A DNA stretch of 64,000 bases from Thermodesulfovibrio yellowstonii DSM 11347 (GTDB lineage: Bacteria; Nitrospirota; Thermodesulfovibrionia; Thermodesulfovibrionales; Thermodesulfovibrionaceae): the NCBI RefSeq assembly GCF_000020985.1, contig NC_011296.1, positions 1,850,001 through 1,914,000 of the forward strand, read 5' to 3'. This document shows positions 8,938 to 17,352 of this stretch, piece by piece. The position numbers were made by a program, and so were the translations under genes. Under the pieces are notes generated by a model, which was not told the origin of the DNA, made no database searches, and worked only from the letters and a program-made list of their open reading frames with translations. Positions within the stretch are counted from its first letter, which is position 1; the number at the start of each line of letters is the position of its first letter.

Positions 8938-9354
8938 TTATTTGCATTCACCAATCCACTTACCGCTCATTTTTTGAGTAATCTCTACTCCGCTATGTTT
9001 CATTTTGCCAACTCCGTTAAAGGAGGTTCCTTTGTATGTCACTGTCCCTTCACTGAAAAAAGGTCCATCAGGAGTTTGGCATTCCATTGACCATGCTACT
9101 GTATCTCCTTTTAACTCCTCTTTAATAACTTTACAGTCCTTATTTGTTTCAATATTTTGAGGAATTACATTTTTTTTGGTTATGCATTGAGTAAAAGTCT
9201 GAGGAGGCATCTGAAAGGGCAGTTTACCAGTTGCTTCCATTTGAAATGTTATTTCCCATTTTCCTTCCTTCATGTTGGGTCCTTCTTCCTTCTTGGAACA
9301 GGCTATCATTAATAAAGAAATAGAAAATAAAATAATGAATAATGCTCTAATCAT
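8938..9354 (-). CDS. DUF3617-type lipoprotein
   Basis: This 138-residue protein has a lipoprotein signal peptide with lipobox LLMIAC (Cys at about 19). The body follows the DUF3617 pattern: a GKWEITFQME start, a TQCITKKNV segment, a second Cys pair (DCKVIKEE, MECQTPDG), and a closing GEC. Paired cysteines suggest a disulfide-stabilised periplasmic beta-barrel-like domain. The biochemical role of the family is not established. It is transcribed leftward toward the hydrogenase operon but is separated from it by 181 bases that contain the hydrogenase promoter, so it is probably an independent transcript. Confidence 0.8.
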   Translation of the reverse strand: MIRALFIILFSISLLMIACSKKEEGPNMKEGKWEITFQMEATGKLPFQMPPQTFTQCITKKNVIPQNIETNKDCKVIKEELKGDTVAWSMECQTPDGPFFSEGTVTYKGTSFNGVGKMKHSGVEITQKMSGKWIGECK

Positions 9355-9439
9355 TTTAAAACCCCCTATTTTTTATTTGATTGAATTGTATCAGGTAATA
9401 CGAAGTTTGTCAAATCATTCCTTCTTTCAGGGTTAGGAG

Positions 9440-9476
9440 ATAGTATCCAGGGGTAGAAATAAAACATGGATACTAT
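9440..9476. promoter_or_regulatory. Inverted repeat in the divergent 9355-9549 intergenic region
   Basis: ATAGTATCC (9440-9448) is matched by GGATACTAT (9468-9476) with a 19-base spacer, between the divergently transcribed lipoprotein and aldolase-like genes. A TATAAT lies about 40 bases downstream toward the aldolase-like gene. It could be an operator or a transcript hairpin; no T-run follows, so a terminator is unlikely. Confidence 0.4.
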
Positions 9477-9549
9477 GTCATAACTAATGACTATAGATTT
9501 TCTCTTAACTAAATTGAGTATAATATAAAAAATTTTCTGGAGGTGTAAT

Positions 9550-10893
9550 ATGGGTTTTGAGAAAATTACAGAGATTGTAGAAATTAGAGATGGTAAAGTT
9601 GTAGTAAAAGATAAAGAAAAAGTCAAAAAAGCTATGGATGGACTTATATTTGATGCAATTTTTGAAGAAGTGGAAGAAGCAAGAATTAAAAAATTACTAA
9701 TTATTAAAGAAATCGCAAAGGGAATGGATGCTATTCCTTCATCAATTCATGGATTATATGAGGAAATGGGGAAACATTTTTTGGGCTTTACAGTTCCTGC
9801 AATTAATATTAGAGGTTTAACCTATGATGTGGCAAGAGCAATTTTTAGAAAAGCAAAGGAGAAAAATGTTGGTGCCCTTATCTTTGAAATTGCTCGCTCT
9901 GAGATTGGTTATACAAAGCAAAGACCGCTGGAGTATTCAGCCTGCGTTTTAGCAGCTGCTGTCAAGGAAGGTTTTACAGGACCTGTTTTCCTTCAGGGAG
10001 ATCATTTCCAGATTGTAAGAAGATATTTTGAAAAAGAACCTGATAAAGAAATAAATTATGTGAAAGGCTTAATAAAAGAAGCAATTGAAGCAGAGTTTTA
10101 TAACATTGATATAGATACATCTACTCTTGTTGATTTAAGCAAAGAAACAATCTATGAACAACAAAGACCAAATTTTGAAAATACAGCTCTTTTAGCCGAA
10201 CATGTAAGAAACCTTGAACCTGAAGGTGTTACCATATCTATAGGTGGTGAAATTGGTGAGATTGGAGGGAAAAACTCCACCCCTGAAGAAGCAAGGGCAT
10301 ATCTTGACGGCTTCAGAGATGTATACAAGGGAGATAAAGGTTTAAGCAAACTAAGTGTGCAGACTGGCACAAAACATGGTGGAGTAGTGCTACCAGATGG
10401 AAGCATTGCACAGGTTAAGATTGATTTTGAAACTCTACAGATTCTTTCAGAGCTTGTGCGTAAAGAATATGGATTAAGCGGATGTGTTCAGCATGGAGCA
10501 AGCACTTTACCAGAGGAAGCTTTTGATAAATTCCCCGAGACAGGCACTTCTGAGATACATCTTGCCACAGGCTTTCAAAATATAATTTATGACAGCAAAT
10601 ACTTGCCAGATGAGTTCCGTAAAATGATTTATGAATTTCTTAAAAAACAGTTTGCCTCTGAATGGAAGGAGGGACAAACAGAGGAGCAGTTCATTTATAG
10701 CACCCGCAAAAAGGGTTTTGGACCATTTAAAAAAGAGTGGTGGAGTCTTCCAAAAGAAGTAAAAGAGCCAATCATGGCAGAACTCGAACAGAAGTTTGAG
10801 CTTTTATTTGGGAAATTAAGAGTGTTTGATACTGTTGAAATAGTAAATAAAACTGTGAAACCTGCTAAGGTTTCAGTGGAGATTGATTTTTAA
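9550..10893 (+). CDS. Class II fructose/tagatose-bisphosphate aldolase-like enzyme
   Basis: This 447-residue protein has a class II aldolase core: QGDHFQIV (D151, H152), GGEIGEIGG (E234 region), TKHGG (H276) and QHGAS (H315). These supply the zinc ligands and catalytic Asp of the family. It is longer than a standard FbaA (about 350), with about 75 extra N-terminal residues and a long C-terminal region containing FGPFKKEWW. The phosphofructokinase gene lies 650 bp downstream, supporting a role in glycolysis or gluconeogenesis. Substrate (fructose-1,6- or tagatose-bisphosphate, or another ketose phosphate) is not settled by sequence. A good RBS (GGAGG) precedes the ATG. Confidence 0.82.
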   Translation: MGFEKITEIVEIRDGKVVVKDKEKVKKAMDGLIFDAIFEEVEEARIKKLLIIKEIAKGMDAIPSSIHGLYEEMGKHFLGFTVPAINIRGLTYDVARAIFRKAKEKNVGALIFEIARSEIGYTKQRPLEYSACVLAAAVKEGFTGPVFLQGDHFQIVRRYFEKEPDKEINYVKGLIKEAIEAEFYNIDIDTSTLVDLSKETIYEQQRPNFENTALLAEHVRNLEPEGVTISIGGEIGEIGGKNSTPEEARAYLDGFRDVYKGDKGLSKLSVQTGTKHGGVVLPDGSIAQVKIDFETLQILSELVRKEYGLSGCVQHGASTLPEEAFDKFPETGTSEIHLATGFQNIIYDSKYLPDEFRKMIYEFLKKQFASEWKEGQTEEQFIYSTRKKGFGPFKKEWWSLPKEVKEPIMAELEQKFELLFGKLRVFDTVEIVNKTVKPAKVSVEIDF

Positions 10894-10897
10894 TTTT

Positions 10898-11194
10898 ATG
10901 GAAAAAATAGAGAAAATAAAAGATATATTACATAAACAAAAGGAAGAATTAAAGAACAGATTTGGTGTCTTAGAAATAGGAATTTTTGGTTCCTATGCAA
11001 GGGGTGAGGAAACAAAGGAAAGTGATATTGATATATTAGTTGTTCTTGATGAAAGATTTAAAACTTTTGATAATTATGTAGATTTAAAAAATTTTTTGAC
11101 AACTCTTTTATGTATTAATGTCGATTTAATAATCAAGGATGCGATAAAACCTCGCTTAAAGCCTTGTATTTTAGAGGAAACAATTTATGTCTAA
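10898..11194 (+). CDS. mntA: MntA-type nucleotidyltransferase antitoxin
   Basis: From the ATG at 10898 the protein has 98 residues. It is a minimal nucleotidyltransferase: [18 protein letters not shown] gives the GSxxRG loop (31-36) and the SDxD metal site (D43, D45). In MNT/HEPN pairs this enzyme AMPylates and neutralises the HepT RNase. An in-frame start at 10883 would overlap the aldolase-like gene by 11 bases and adds MIFNF; the later ATG fits the family better. Neither start has a strong RBS. The toxin gene follows with an 8-base overlap. Confidence 0.87.
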   Translation: MEKIEKIKDILHKQKEELKNRFGVLEIGIFGSYARGEETKESDIDILVVLDERFKTFDNYVDLKNFLTTLLCINVDLIIKDAIKPRLKPCILEETIYV

Positions 11195-11534
11195 ACGAAG
11201 AATTACAAAGATTATTTTAGAAGACATCGTTGATGAAGTAGAAAGGATAAAAAAATTCAATAAAAACATTCATTCAGTAGAAGAGTTCAGAGATAATGAA
11301 CTTATACAGTATGCTACAATGAAAGCACTTGAGAATATAGGCGAAGCAGTTAAAAAAATACCTGAAGAAATAAAGCAGAAAGAAGCTATTGAATGGAGAA
11401 AAATAGCTGGTTTAAGAGATATTCTGATTCATGAATATTTTGGCGGAGATGTGAGTATTACCTGGAATGTCATTAAAGAAAAAATTCCTGAATTAGAAAA
11501 GGCTATTCGTAAGTTGCTTCAAGAAATCTCATAA
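11187..11534 (+). CDS. hepT: HepT-type HEPN RNase toxin
   Basis: This 115-residue all-helical protein carries the HEPN active-site motif R77-x4-H82 followed by Y84 ([13 protein letters not shown]). The Tyr is the residue AMPylated by MntA in characterised systems. HepT dimers cleave RNA (tRNA in the Shewanella case). It lies between the aldolase-like and phosphofructokinase genes and overlaps mntA, so the antitoxin is made first. The position inside a central-metabolism cluster suggests insertion between formerly adjacent genes. Motif conservation suggests it is active. Confidence 0.9.
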   Translation: MSKRRITKIILEDIVDEVERIKKFNKNIHSVEEFRDNELIQYATMKALENIGEAVKKIPEEIKQKEAIEWRKIAGLRDILIHEYFGGDVSITWNVIKEKIPELEKAIRKLLQEIS

Positions 11535-11544
11535 GGAGGCATTT

Positions 11545-12780
11545 ATGGAAACAGTTGGAATAATTGTTGGTGGAGGACCTGCTCCGGGAATAAATGGAAC
11601 AATAAGTGCAGCAACAATTGAGGCAATAAATCAGGGCAAAAAAGTAATTGGAATAAAAGGTGGTTTTAAACCTCTCTTTGACGGCAATCTTTCCTGTGCA
11701 ATGCCTCTTAGTGTAGATGACGTTTCAAGAATACATACAAAAGGTGGCTCAATTTTAAGAACATCCCGCGAGCATGCAGAAAGAGTTAAAGAGAAATTCC
11801 CTGTTTTAATGGAAACACTTAAAAAATTAGGCATAAAGTATCTCATAACAATAGGCGGAGATGGAACTCTTTTTATGGCAAACTGGATAGAAAGAGAAGC
11901 AAGAGGTGAGATAAATGTTGTTCATGTCCCAAAAACAATAGATAATGACCTACCCCTTCCTGGGGGTGCATCTACTTTTGGATATGAAACAGCAAGACAC
12001 TGGGGCGTGGAAATTGTAAAAAATATTATGGAAGATGCAAGAGTTTCTGCAAGATGGTATTTCTTAACCATAATGGGAAGATATACAGGACATCTTGCAC
12101 TGGGAGTTGGAAAAGCTGCTGGCGCAACATTAACAATAATCCCAGAGGAATTTCCTGAAGAAAAAATTTCATTTAAAAAAGTAGCAGATATTCTCACAGG
12201 TGCTATTATCAAAAGACTCAGCATGGGAAGAGACCACGGAGTTGTAATTATGGCAGAAGGACTTTCAGAAAAGTTTGATCCTGAAGAACTGAGTCATTAT
12301 GAACAACTTGAAAAAGATGAGACAGGAAGAGTAAGGCTGAGTGAGATTCAACTTGGCAGAATAATGAAAAACTTTGTTAAAAAATCTCTTGAAGATATGG
12401 GAATTAAATTAACGATAGTTGATAAAAACATCGGCTATGAACTGAGGTCTGCGGACCCGATTCCCTATGATATTGAATATACAAGAAACCTTGGCTATGG
12501 AGCAGTCCGTTACCTATTAAGAGGCGGTACGGGTGCAATGATAACCTTTGAAGAAGGACATCTCAGACCTATTCCTTTTGTTGAACTTATTGATTACAGA
12601 ACAGGTAAAGTAAAAATAAGAAAGGTTGATATAACATCGGAAAACTATGAAGTAGGAAGAAAATATATGATAAGACTTGAAGCTGAAGACTTTGAAGGTG
12701 AGCGTCTTAAGGGACTTGCTTCAGTTGTAAAAATGAGCGAGAAAGAATTTAGGGAAAAATTTTTCTATGTCACCACATGA
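11545..12780 (+). CDS. 6-phosphofructokinase, PPi-clade with mixed donor signature
   Basis: This 411-residue phosphofructokinase shows the donor loop GGDGT (104-108), substrate loop PKTIDND (129-135) and MGR (177-179). Known PPi enzymes usually have Asp at the fourth position of the first loop, and ATP enzymes a Gly there. Conversely, the Lys of PKTIDND is the PPi-type residue and PGTIDN the ATP type. This protein pairs the ATP-type Gly (G107) with the PPi-type Lys (K130), as do ATP-using trypanosomatid enzymes. It acts in the cytosol on fructose-6-phosphate. RBS AAGGAGG lies 7 bases before the ATG. Its end overlaps the Toprim gene by 14 bases. Confidence 0.9.
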   Translation: METVGIIVGGGPAPGINGTISAATIEAINQGKKVIGIKGGFKPLFDGNLSCAMPLSVDDVSRIHTKGGSILRTSREHAERVKEKFPVLMETLKKLGIKYLITIGGDGTLFMANWIEREARGEINVVHVPKTIDNDLPLPGGASTFGYETARHWGVEIVKNIMEDARVSARWYFLTIMGRYTGHLALGVGKAAGATLTIIPEEFPEEKISFKKVADILTGAIIKRLSMGRDHGVVIMAEGLSEKFDPEELSHYEQLEKDETGRVRLSEIQLGRIMKNFVKKSLEDMGIKLTIVDKNIGYELRSADPIPYDIEYTRNLGYGAVRYLLRGGTGAMITFEEGHLRPIPFVELIDYRTGKVKIRKVDITSENYEVGRKYMIRLEAEDFEGERLKGLASVVKMSEKEFREKFFYVTT

Positions 12781-13225
12781 CAGGCAAAGAAGAAATAAGA
12801 AAGAGTTTGTTCCAATAGACTGGGAGAGAGCAGAAAAAATTCGGGAAGTTTTACACTATCTTTATGAAATAAATAAATTTGTTCCTATCATAGTAGAAGG
12901 CAGAAGAGACAAAAAAGCTTTACGTGAAATAGGCTTTGATGGAGAAATTATTATACTTCATAGCGGAAAATCAATATATGAGTTTTCAGAAACAATAGCC
13001 AACCGTTTTGAAAAAGTTGTTCTGCTCATTGACTGGGATGAAAAAGGAGAGGAACTATATTCAAAAATAGGAGAAAATCTGCAAGGAATGTGGGAAGATT
13101 TTGCATCAATAAGGGAATTGCTAAAAATTCTTTGCCAAAAGGAGATATTAGAAATAGAAGAAATTCCTTCACTTTTTCAAAGAATAGCTGGGCAAAGTCT
13201 TGATGTAAAACAATGGCAAGAATAG
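12767..13225 (+). CDS. Small stand-alone Toprim-domain protein
   Basis: The 152-residue protein has a Toprim fold: IIVEGRRDKKALREIGF supplies the catalytic Glu (about residue 43) and VVLLIDWDEKGEEL the DxD metal site (about residues 86-88). Such small Toprim proteins resemble the core of RNase M5 and of small primase-like proteins. An N-terminal basic helix precedes the domain and a helical tail follows. It overlaps pfk upstream and yraN downstream (13213-13225), so it is translationally coupled to both. A nucleic-acid role is likely from the fold; the exact reaction is not known. Confidence 0.8.
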   Translation: MSPHDRQRRNKKEFVPIDWERAEKIREVLHYLYEINKFVPIIVEGRRDKKALREIGFDGEIIILHSGKSIYEFSETIANRFEKVVLLIDWDEKGEELYSKIGENLQGMWEDFASIRELLKILCQKEILEIEEIPSLFQRIAGQSLDVKQWQE

Positions 13226-13551
13226 AGTTAGGCAAAGAAGGTGAAAAATTAGCAATAGATTATCTTTTAACAAAAGGCTATAAAATCCTTGAGAAAAATT
13301 TTCGCACACCTTTTGGAGAGATTGATATAATAGCAAAAGATGGAAATTTTATCGTAATTATAGAAGTAAAAAGAAGATTATCAGACAAATTCGGCAAACC
13401 AGAACTTTCAGTAAATTACACAAAGCAGCAAAAACTTAAAAAATTAGCCCTTTATTATATCTCAATGCTTAAAAAAGAATATCCTGTGAGATTTGATGTT
13501 ATAGCAATCAATGATAAAAAAATTGAACACATTGAAAATGCTTTCTTCTAA
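13213..13551 (+). CDS. yraN: YraN-family (UPF0102) nuclease-fold protein
   Basis: This 112-residue protein has the Holliday-junction-resolvase-like nuclease core. GEKLAIDYLLTKGYKILEKN leads to the PD-(D/E)xK residues in FGEIDIIAKDG and VIIEVKRR (E, D, ExK). The family is widespread and often linked to DNA repair or uptake, but its biological role is not settled. It ends one base before the convergent lptG stop, so no terminator space exists between the two transcripts. Confidence 0.88.
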   Translation: MARIELGKEGEKLAIDYLLTKGYKILEKNFRTPFGEIDIIAKDGNFIVIIEVKRRLSDKFGKPELSVNYTKQQKLKKLALYYISMLKKEYPVRFDVIAINDKKIEHIENAFF

Positions 13552-13552
13552 A

Positions 13553-14662
13553 TTATTCCTTTATTGAATAATAAAGCTTGATTGAAACAAAACCAAAAAT
13601 CAATGGCGTAATCCATGGTGAAATAAATGGTGGAAGAATCTTTGAGTATCCCATAAACATAAAAAGCGAGTATACAAGCCAATAAATTATTGTTATTACA
13701 AGCCCTATACCAACAGTTATTATACCACCTGCTGCGCTTCCGCCTTTTCCTTTTGAAAACAGGAAGTTGAATTTTTCATATGCCCCAAGAGGCAAAGACA
13801 TTCCAAGTATCATCATAAAAAATGTCACAAAATTATATGAAAGCCTGCTACTTATATCAGTATCAATCTTAGGATTGCTTAGTCCTACTTTTTTTAATTC
13901 CTTTCTTTTCTGAATAAGTTCAGCAATACCAAATTCCTCAATTTTTTTAATATCTTTAAATGCTGCAATAGAAATTTTTAGATTAAGTGGATAGTCCATC
14001 AAATCATATTTTTCAACTTTTCCAGCTACAAAGTCATAAACTATGGAGTTTTTAAGCTTCCACTGATCTTGTTCTATTTCTGCTTCCTGAGAATCTATTC
14101 TTTTAATCAATGCATCATTTTTTATGATAAATATTTTTACCTCATCTGCCTTTTTCTGCTGCTGGGAAAACTTCCCAATTTTGATAACTGTTCCGTCTTT
14201 GGCTCTAACAAAAAGCTCTTTCTGTATAGAACTCTTTCCTTTCTGGGTTAGTTCTTCAATCATAAAATTTAACTTTTTTGTAAATTCTGGTTGAAGGAAT
14301 TCTCCGAATATAAAGCCTACAATAGAAATAACAATGCCTAAAATTAAAAAAGGCTTTAAAAGTCCTCTTAATCTTCCACCAGAAACAGAAAGAATCAAAA
14401 ATTCCCTGCTTCTTACGCCAATTGAAAATATAAATAGTGAGGTTACAAGTGTGACAAAGGGTATTAAGTAAAAAATGTAGCGAGGAATACTATATAAACC
14501 ATATTCAATGAAAAAAGTGGTTGAAGGTTTATATGGCATAAAATCATCTATTTTTTCAATAAGTCCAACAATTGAAAGAAGACAAGACATAGAGAAAAGC
14601 AAGACTAAAAATGTTCTCACAAAATCTTTTATATAGCTTTTACATACAATGTTTATATTCAT
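13553..14662 (-). CDS. lptG: LPS export permease, LptG-like
   Basis: This 369-residue YjgP/YjgQ-family permease has six predicted membrane segments, three at each end (for example FLVLLFSMSCLLSIVGLIE and ITVGIGLVITIIYWLVY), flanking a periplasmic beta-jellyroll of about 170 residues. With LptF and the LptB ATPase it pulls lipopolysaccharide out of the inner membrane. It is the third gene of the kdsD-lptF-lptG set. Assignment as G rather than F rests on gene order. LptB is not in this window. Confidence 0.87.
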   Translation of the reverse strand: MNINIVCKSYIKDFVRTFLVLLFSMSCLLSIVGLIEKIDDFMPYKPSTTFFIEYGLYSIPRYIFYLIPFVTLVTSLFIFSIGVRSREFLILSVSGGRLRGLLKPFLILGIVISIVGFIFGEFLQPEFTKKLNFMIEELTQKGKSSIQKELFVRAKDGTVIKIGKFSQQQKKADEVKIFIIKNDALIKRIDSQEAEIEQDQWKLKNSIVYDFVAGKVEKYDLMDYPLNLKISIAAFKDIKKIEEFGIAELIQKRKELKKVGLSNPKIDTDISSRLSYNFVTFFMMILGMSLPLGAYEKFNFLFSKGKGGSAAGGIITVGIGLVITIIYWLVYSLFMFMGYSKILPPFISPWITPLIFGFVSIKLYYSIKE

Positions 14663-14666
14663 TTCG

Positions 14667-15722
14667 CTACTTTCTAATTCGTGTATACATAGTAAAGGCT
14701 AAAATTGCCATAACTATAACGGGTAAAAGAGAACCTATCTCTGCCGAAACTTTCCCAGCTTTTGCAAGATTAGCTCCATATATCATTAAAATATAATAAA
14801 AGGCAAAAATGGCAAGTCCTACTGTAATACCACCGATTCTACCAGTTTTTCCAACAATAAGGCATAATGAGGGAGCTAAAAAAACACTTACTATGCATAA
14901 AAGTGGTAAAGCGAATCTTTTATAAAGTTCCAGTTTATAATCAATAGCTTTTACCTCTTCTGTCTGAATTTTTGAAACAAGCTCAAATAAAGAAAGTTCA
15001 CTAACTTTCTTTGCTATAGGATCTATATTTGGAGAAAGCCTGAAGATATACTCCTTAAAACTTACTTCATTTAAAGTCAAGCCCTTATTAAAATAGGCTT
15101 TTCCATTTAATAAACTCAAATTTATATTATCTCTTTCTTTTTTTATTAGACCTCCTTTAGCAATTACTATTTTTGTATCGTTTTTTCTTTCATCAAAAAT
15201 TACCACTTCTTTTAAATGTAAACTATCAGGTTTTTCCTTAACAAAAATTGTTACATCTTTAAATCCCTGATTAAAAACTCCTTCCTCTAATCCAAGAGGT
15301 GCTCGCTCTGCAAGAATAGTCAAAATTTTTTCTCTTACAAGACTTACTCCTGTTGGTGCAAGATAAAAACTCATCAAAACAGTGAAAAAAAATGCTATTA
15401 ATCCGATATATATAGCAGGTTTAAATGTTTTTTTATAAGGCATTCCGCTTACCATAAAGATTGTCATCTCGTTATCTGCCTGAGTTCTTCCGTATGTAAG
15501 TAAAATACTGAGAAGTAAAGCCATTGGAATTGTAAAAATAAGCAATTGAGGTTGTAAAAGAAGTATAAGTAATACAAGATTGGGTAAATCTATTCCAACA
15601 GAAGCAAATATCTTACTCAGTTTGAATAGCTTTTCAATTATTAAAACCGCATTTAAAAAAGCAATTGAAAGTCCGATGTTTTGAAGTAGTTCACGGGTTA
15701 AAGCCTTGTAAATAACTTTCAT
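14667..15722 (-). CDS. lptF: LPS export permease, LptF-like
   Basis: This 351-residue paralogue of the downstream permease has the same layout: N-terminal membrane segments (LVLLILLLQPQLLIFTIPMA), a periplasmic domain in the middle, and C-terminal segments (FALPLLCIVSVFLAPSLCL, LAIFAFYYILMIYGANLAKA). The family motif region TYGRTQADNEMTIFMVSG lies at about residues 71-88. Its start abuts the kdsD stop (overlap of one base), so the LPS core-sugar enzyme and the exporter are one transcript. Confidence 0.88.
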   Translation of the reverse strand: MKVIYKALTRELLQNIGLSIAFLNAVLIIEKLFKLSKIFASVGIDLPNLVLLILLLQPQLLIFTIPMALLLSILLTYGRTQADNEMTIFMVSGMPYKKTFKPAIYIGLIAFFFTVLMSFYLAPTGVSLVREKILTILAERAPLGLEEGVFNQGFKDVTIFVKEKPDSLHLKEVVIFDERKNDTKIVIAKGGLIKKERDNINLSLLNGKAYFNKGLTLNEVSFKEYIFRLSPNIDPIAKKVSELSLFELVSKIQTEEVKAIDYKLELYKRFALPLLCIVSVFLAPSLCLIVGKTGRIGGITVGLAIFAFYYILMIYGANLAKAGKVSAEIGSLLPVIVMAILAFTMYTRIRK

Positions 15723-16690
15723 TAAAGAATGCCCTTTTTGAGGATATCATGAATGTGAATTAAGCCTTCAAGTGTTCCATCACTATTAGGAACAACAAGG
15801 CTTGTTATTGAATATTTTTGCATTACTGAAAGCGCAACTGCTGCAAGTTCGTCTTCATTTATGGTTTTAGGATTTATAGTCATAATTTGACAAGCTTTTA
15901 AATCAAAAAGGTCTTTTCCATATCTCTGCACACCCCTTCTTACATCACCATCAGTGATAATCCCTAAAATTCTTTTATTTTCGTCAACAACAACAACAAC
16001 TCCAAGCCTTTTGGATGAAATTTCTAAAACTGCATCAAGCATGACAGTCTGCGGAAAACACACAGGAAGTTCATCTCCTGTATGCATTAAATCTTTAACC
16101 TTTGTAAGCATTCTTCTCCCAAGTGAGCCACCTGGATGAAAAAAAGCAAAATCTTCTTTTTTAAAGCCATTTCGCATAATTAAAGCAACAGCTAATGCAT
16201 CTCCCATTGCCAATGTGGCTGTGGTAGAGGCTGTTGGAATAAAACCGAAAGGGCAGGCTTCTTCTTTTACAGAAACATCAAGAACCGCATCAGCCTGCTT
16301 AGCCAATGTGGATTGAGTATTTCCAGTAATGGCAACTATTTTAACATTGAAATACTTTAAAAATGGAATAAGTCTTATTAGTTCATCTGTCTCACCGCTG
16401 TTAGAGATTGCTATAACAACATCTTCTTCTGTAACCATACCAAGATCACCGTGACTTGCCTCTGCTGGATGCATAAAAAATGATGGTGTACCTGTTGAAG
16501 CTAAAGTAGCAGCAATTTTTCTCCCAATGAGCCCTGATTTCCCAATGCCTGTTACAACAACCCTACCTTTTGAATTATGGATTATTTCAACAGCTTTAAG
16601 GAAATCTTCATTGATTCTTTCTTTGAGTGTTTGTAAAGATTCTGCTTCAATAGTAAGAACCTTCTGAGCTATCTCTATAAGGTTTTCCAT
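15722..16690 (-). CDS. kdsD: Arabinose-5-phosphate isomerase (KDO synthesis)
   Basis: This 322-residue enzyme interconverts ribulose-5-phosphate and arabinose-5-phosphate, the first step of KDO synthesis for LPS. An N-terminal SIS domain (about 30-165) carries VVVTGIGKSGLIGRK, HPAEASHGDLGM and AISNSGETDELI. Two CBS domains follow (about 205-322; GIITDGDVRRGV, GLIHIHDIL). Length and order match KdsD/KpsF. It is first in the operon with lptF and lptG. Confidence 0.95.
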   Translation of the reverse strand: MENLIEIAQKVLTIEAESLQTLKERINEDFLKAVEIIHNSKGRVVVTGIGKSGLIGRKIAATLASTGTPSFFMHPAEASHGDLGMVTEEDVVIAISNSGETDELIRLIPFLKYFNVKIVAITGNTQSTLAKQADAVLDVSVKEEACPFGFIPTASTTATLAMGDALAVALIMRNGFKKEDFAFFHPGGSLGRRMLTKVKDLMHTGDELPVCFPQTVMLDAVLEISSKRLGVVVVVDENKRILGIITDGDVRRGVQRYGKDLFDLKACQIMTINPKTINEDELAAVALSVMQKYSITSLVVPNSDGTLEGLIHIHDILKKGIL

Positions 16691-16734
16691 AAGTTTTATT
16701 TTAAGTGAGTTGTTTGATTAAATTCAAATAAGCT

Positions 16735-17331
16735 CTATTTATTCAAAATTAAAAACAAATCGCCTTCTATAAGATTATCTACAATTTGATATCTATTTGT
16801 TAATTTCTTTGAAATTTTTTCAAGTTCTTCTATAGCAAAATAGGTCACGCCGATATCTTTAAGTTTTGTTTTCTTATTAAGGCAAGTAAGAATAAGTTTT
16901 TCATTAGTATGTTGAAAAAGAATTTCCAGACATCTTTGCATAAGCTCTTTTATATCCTGAACTGCGAGATTAAATACTCCAATTGCCAGTGTATAATTGA
17001 AATCTCTGTCCAAAGGCTCTCTTTCAATATCCTTAACATAAAAAACTGTTTCAGGATAGTTTTTTATTGCAACCTCAATCAGTGAAGGATTTATATCTAT
17101 ACCAGTATAGTCACATTTTATTCCCCTTTGTTTCAAAAAACCATAAAAATCACCTTTACCGCAACCAAAATCAAGAATGCTTTTTCCTTCAGGGTTTATG
17201 AGTTCAACAACTGCCTCATATCGGAGCAACTGACCTTTCGCAGTCCATCCTACGGATTCAGGAGAGTCTTTAAAATGAATTAGTCTTTTGGTAAAAAAAT
17301 CAATTACATATTCCTTTGCAAGCTCATCCAT
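16735..17331 (-). CDS. Class I SAM-dependent methyltransferase, substrate unknown
   Basis: This 198-residue Rossmann-fold methyltransferase shows motif I ILDFGCGKGDFYGFL (about residues 51-65), the acidic motif II end DYTGIDINPSLIE, and a motif-III/IV-like region NYTLAIGVFNL. Nothing specifies the methyl acceptor. It is transcribed divergently from hisA with only 21 bases between the two start codons, so the promoters must overlap each other or the coding regions. A GTTATA (its -10 complement) at 17339-17344 would place its transcript start at or very near the ATG. Confidence 0.8.
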   Translation of the reverse strand: MDELAKEYVIDFFTKRLIHFKDSPESVGWTAKGQLLRYEAVVELINPEGKSILDFGCGKGDFYGFLKQRGIKCDYTGIDINPSLIEVAIKNYPETVFYVKDIEREPLDRDFNYTLAIGVFNLAVQDIKELMQRCLEILFQHTNEKLILTCLNKKTKLKDIGVTYFAIEELEKISKKLTNRYQIVDNLIEGDLFLILNK

Positions 17332-17352
17332 GCTGTTATGTTATACTAAAAA

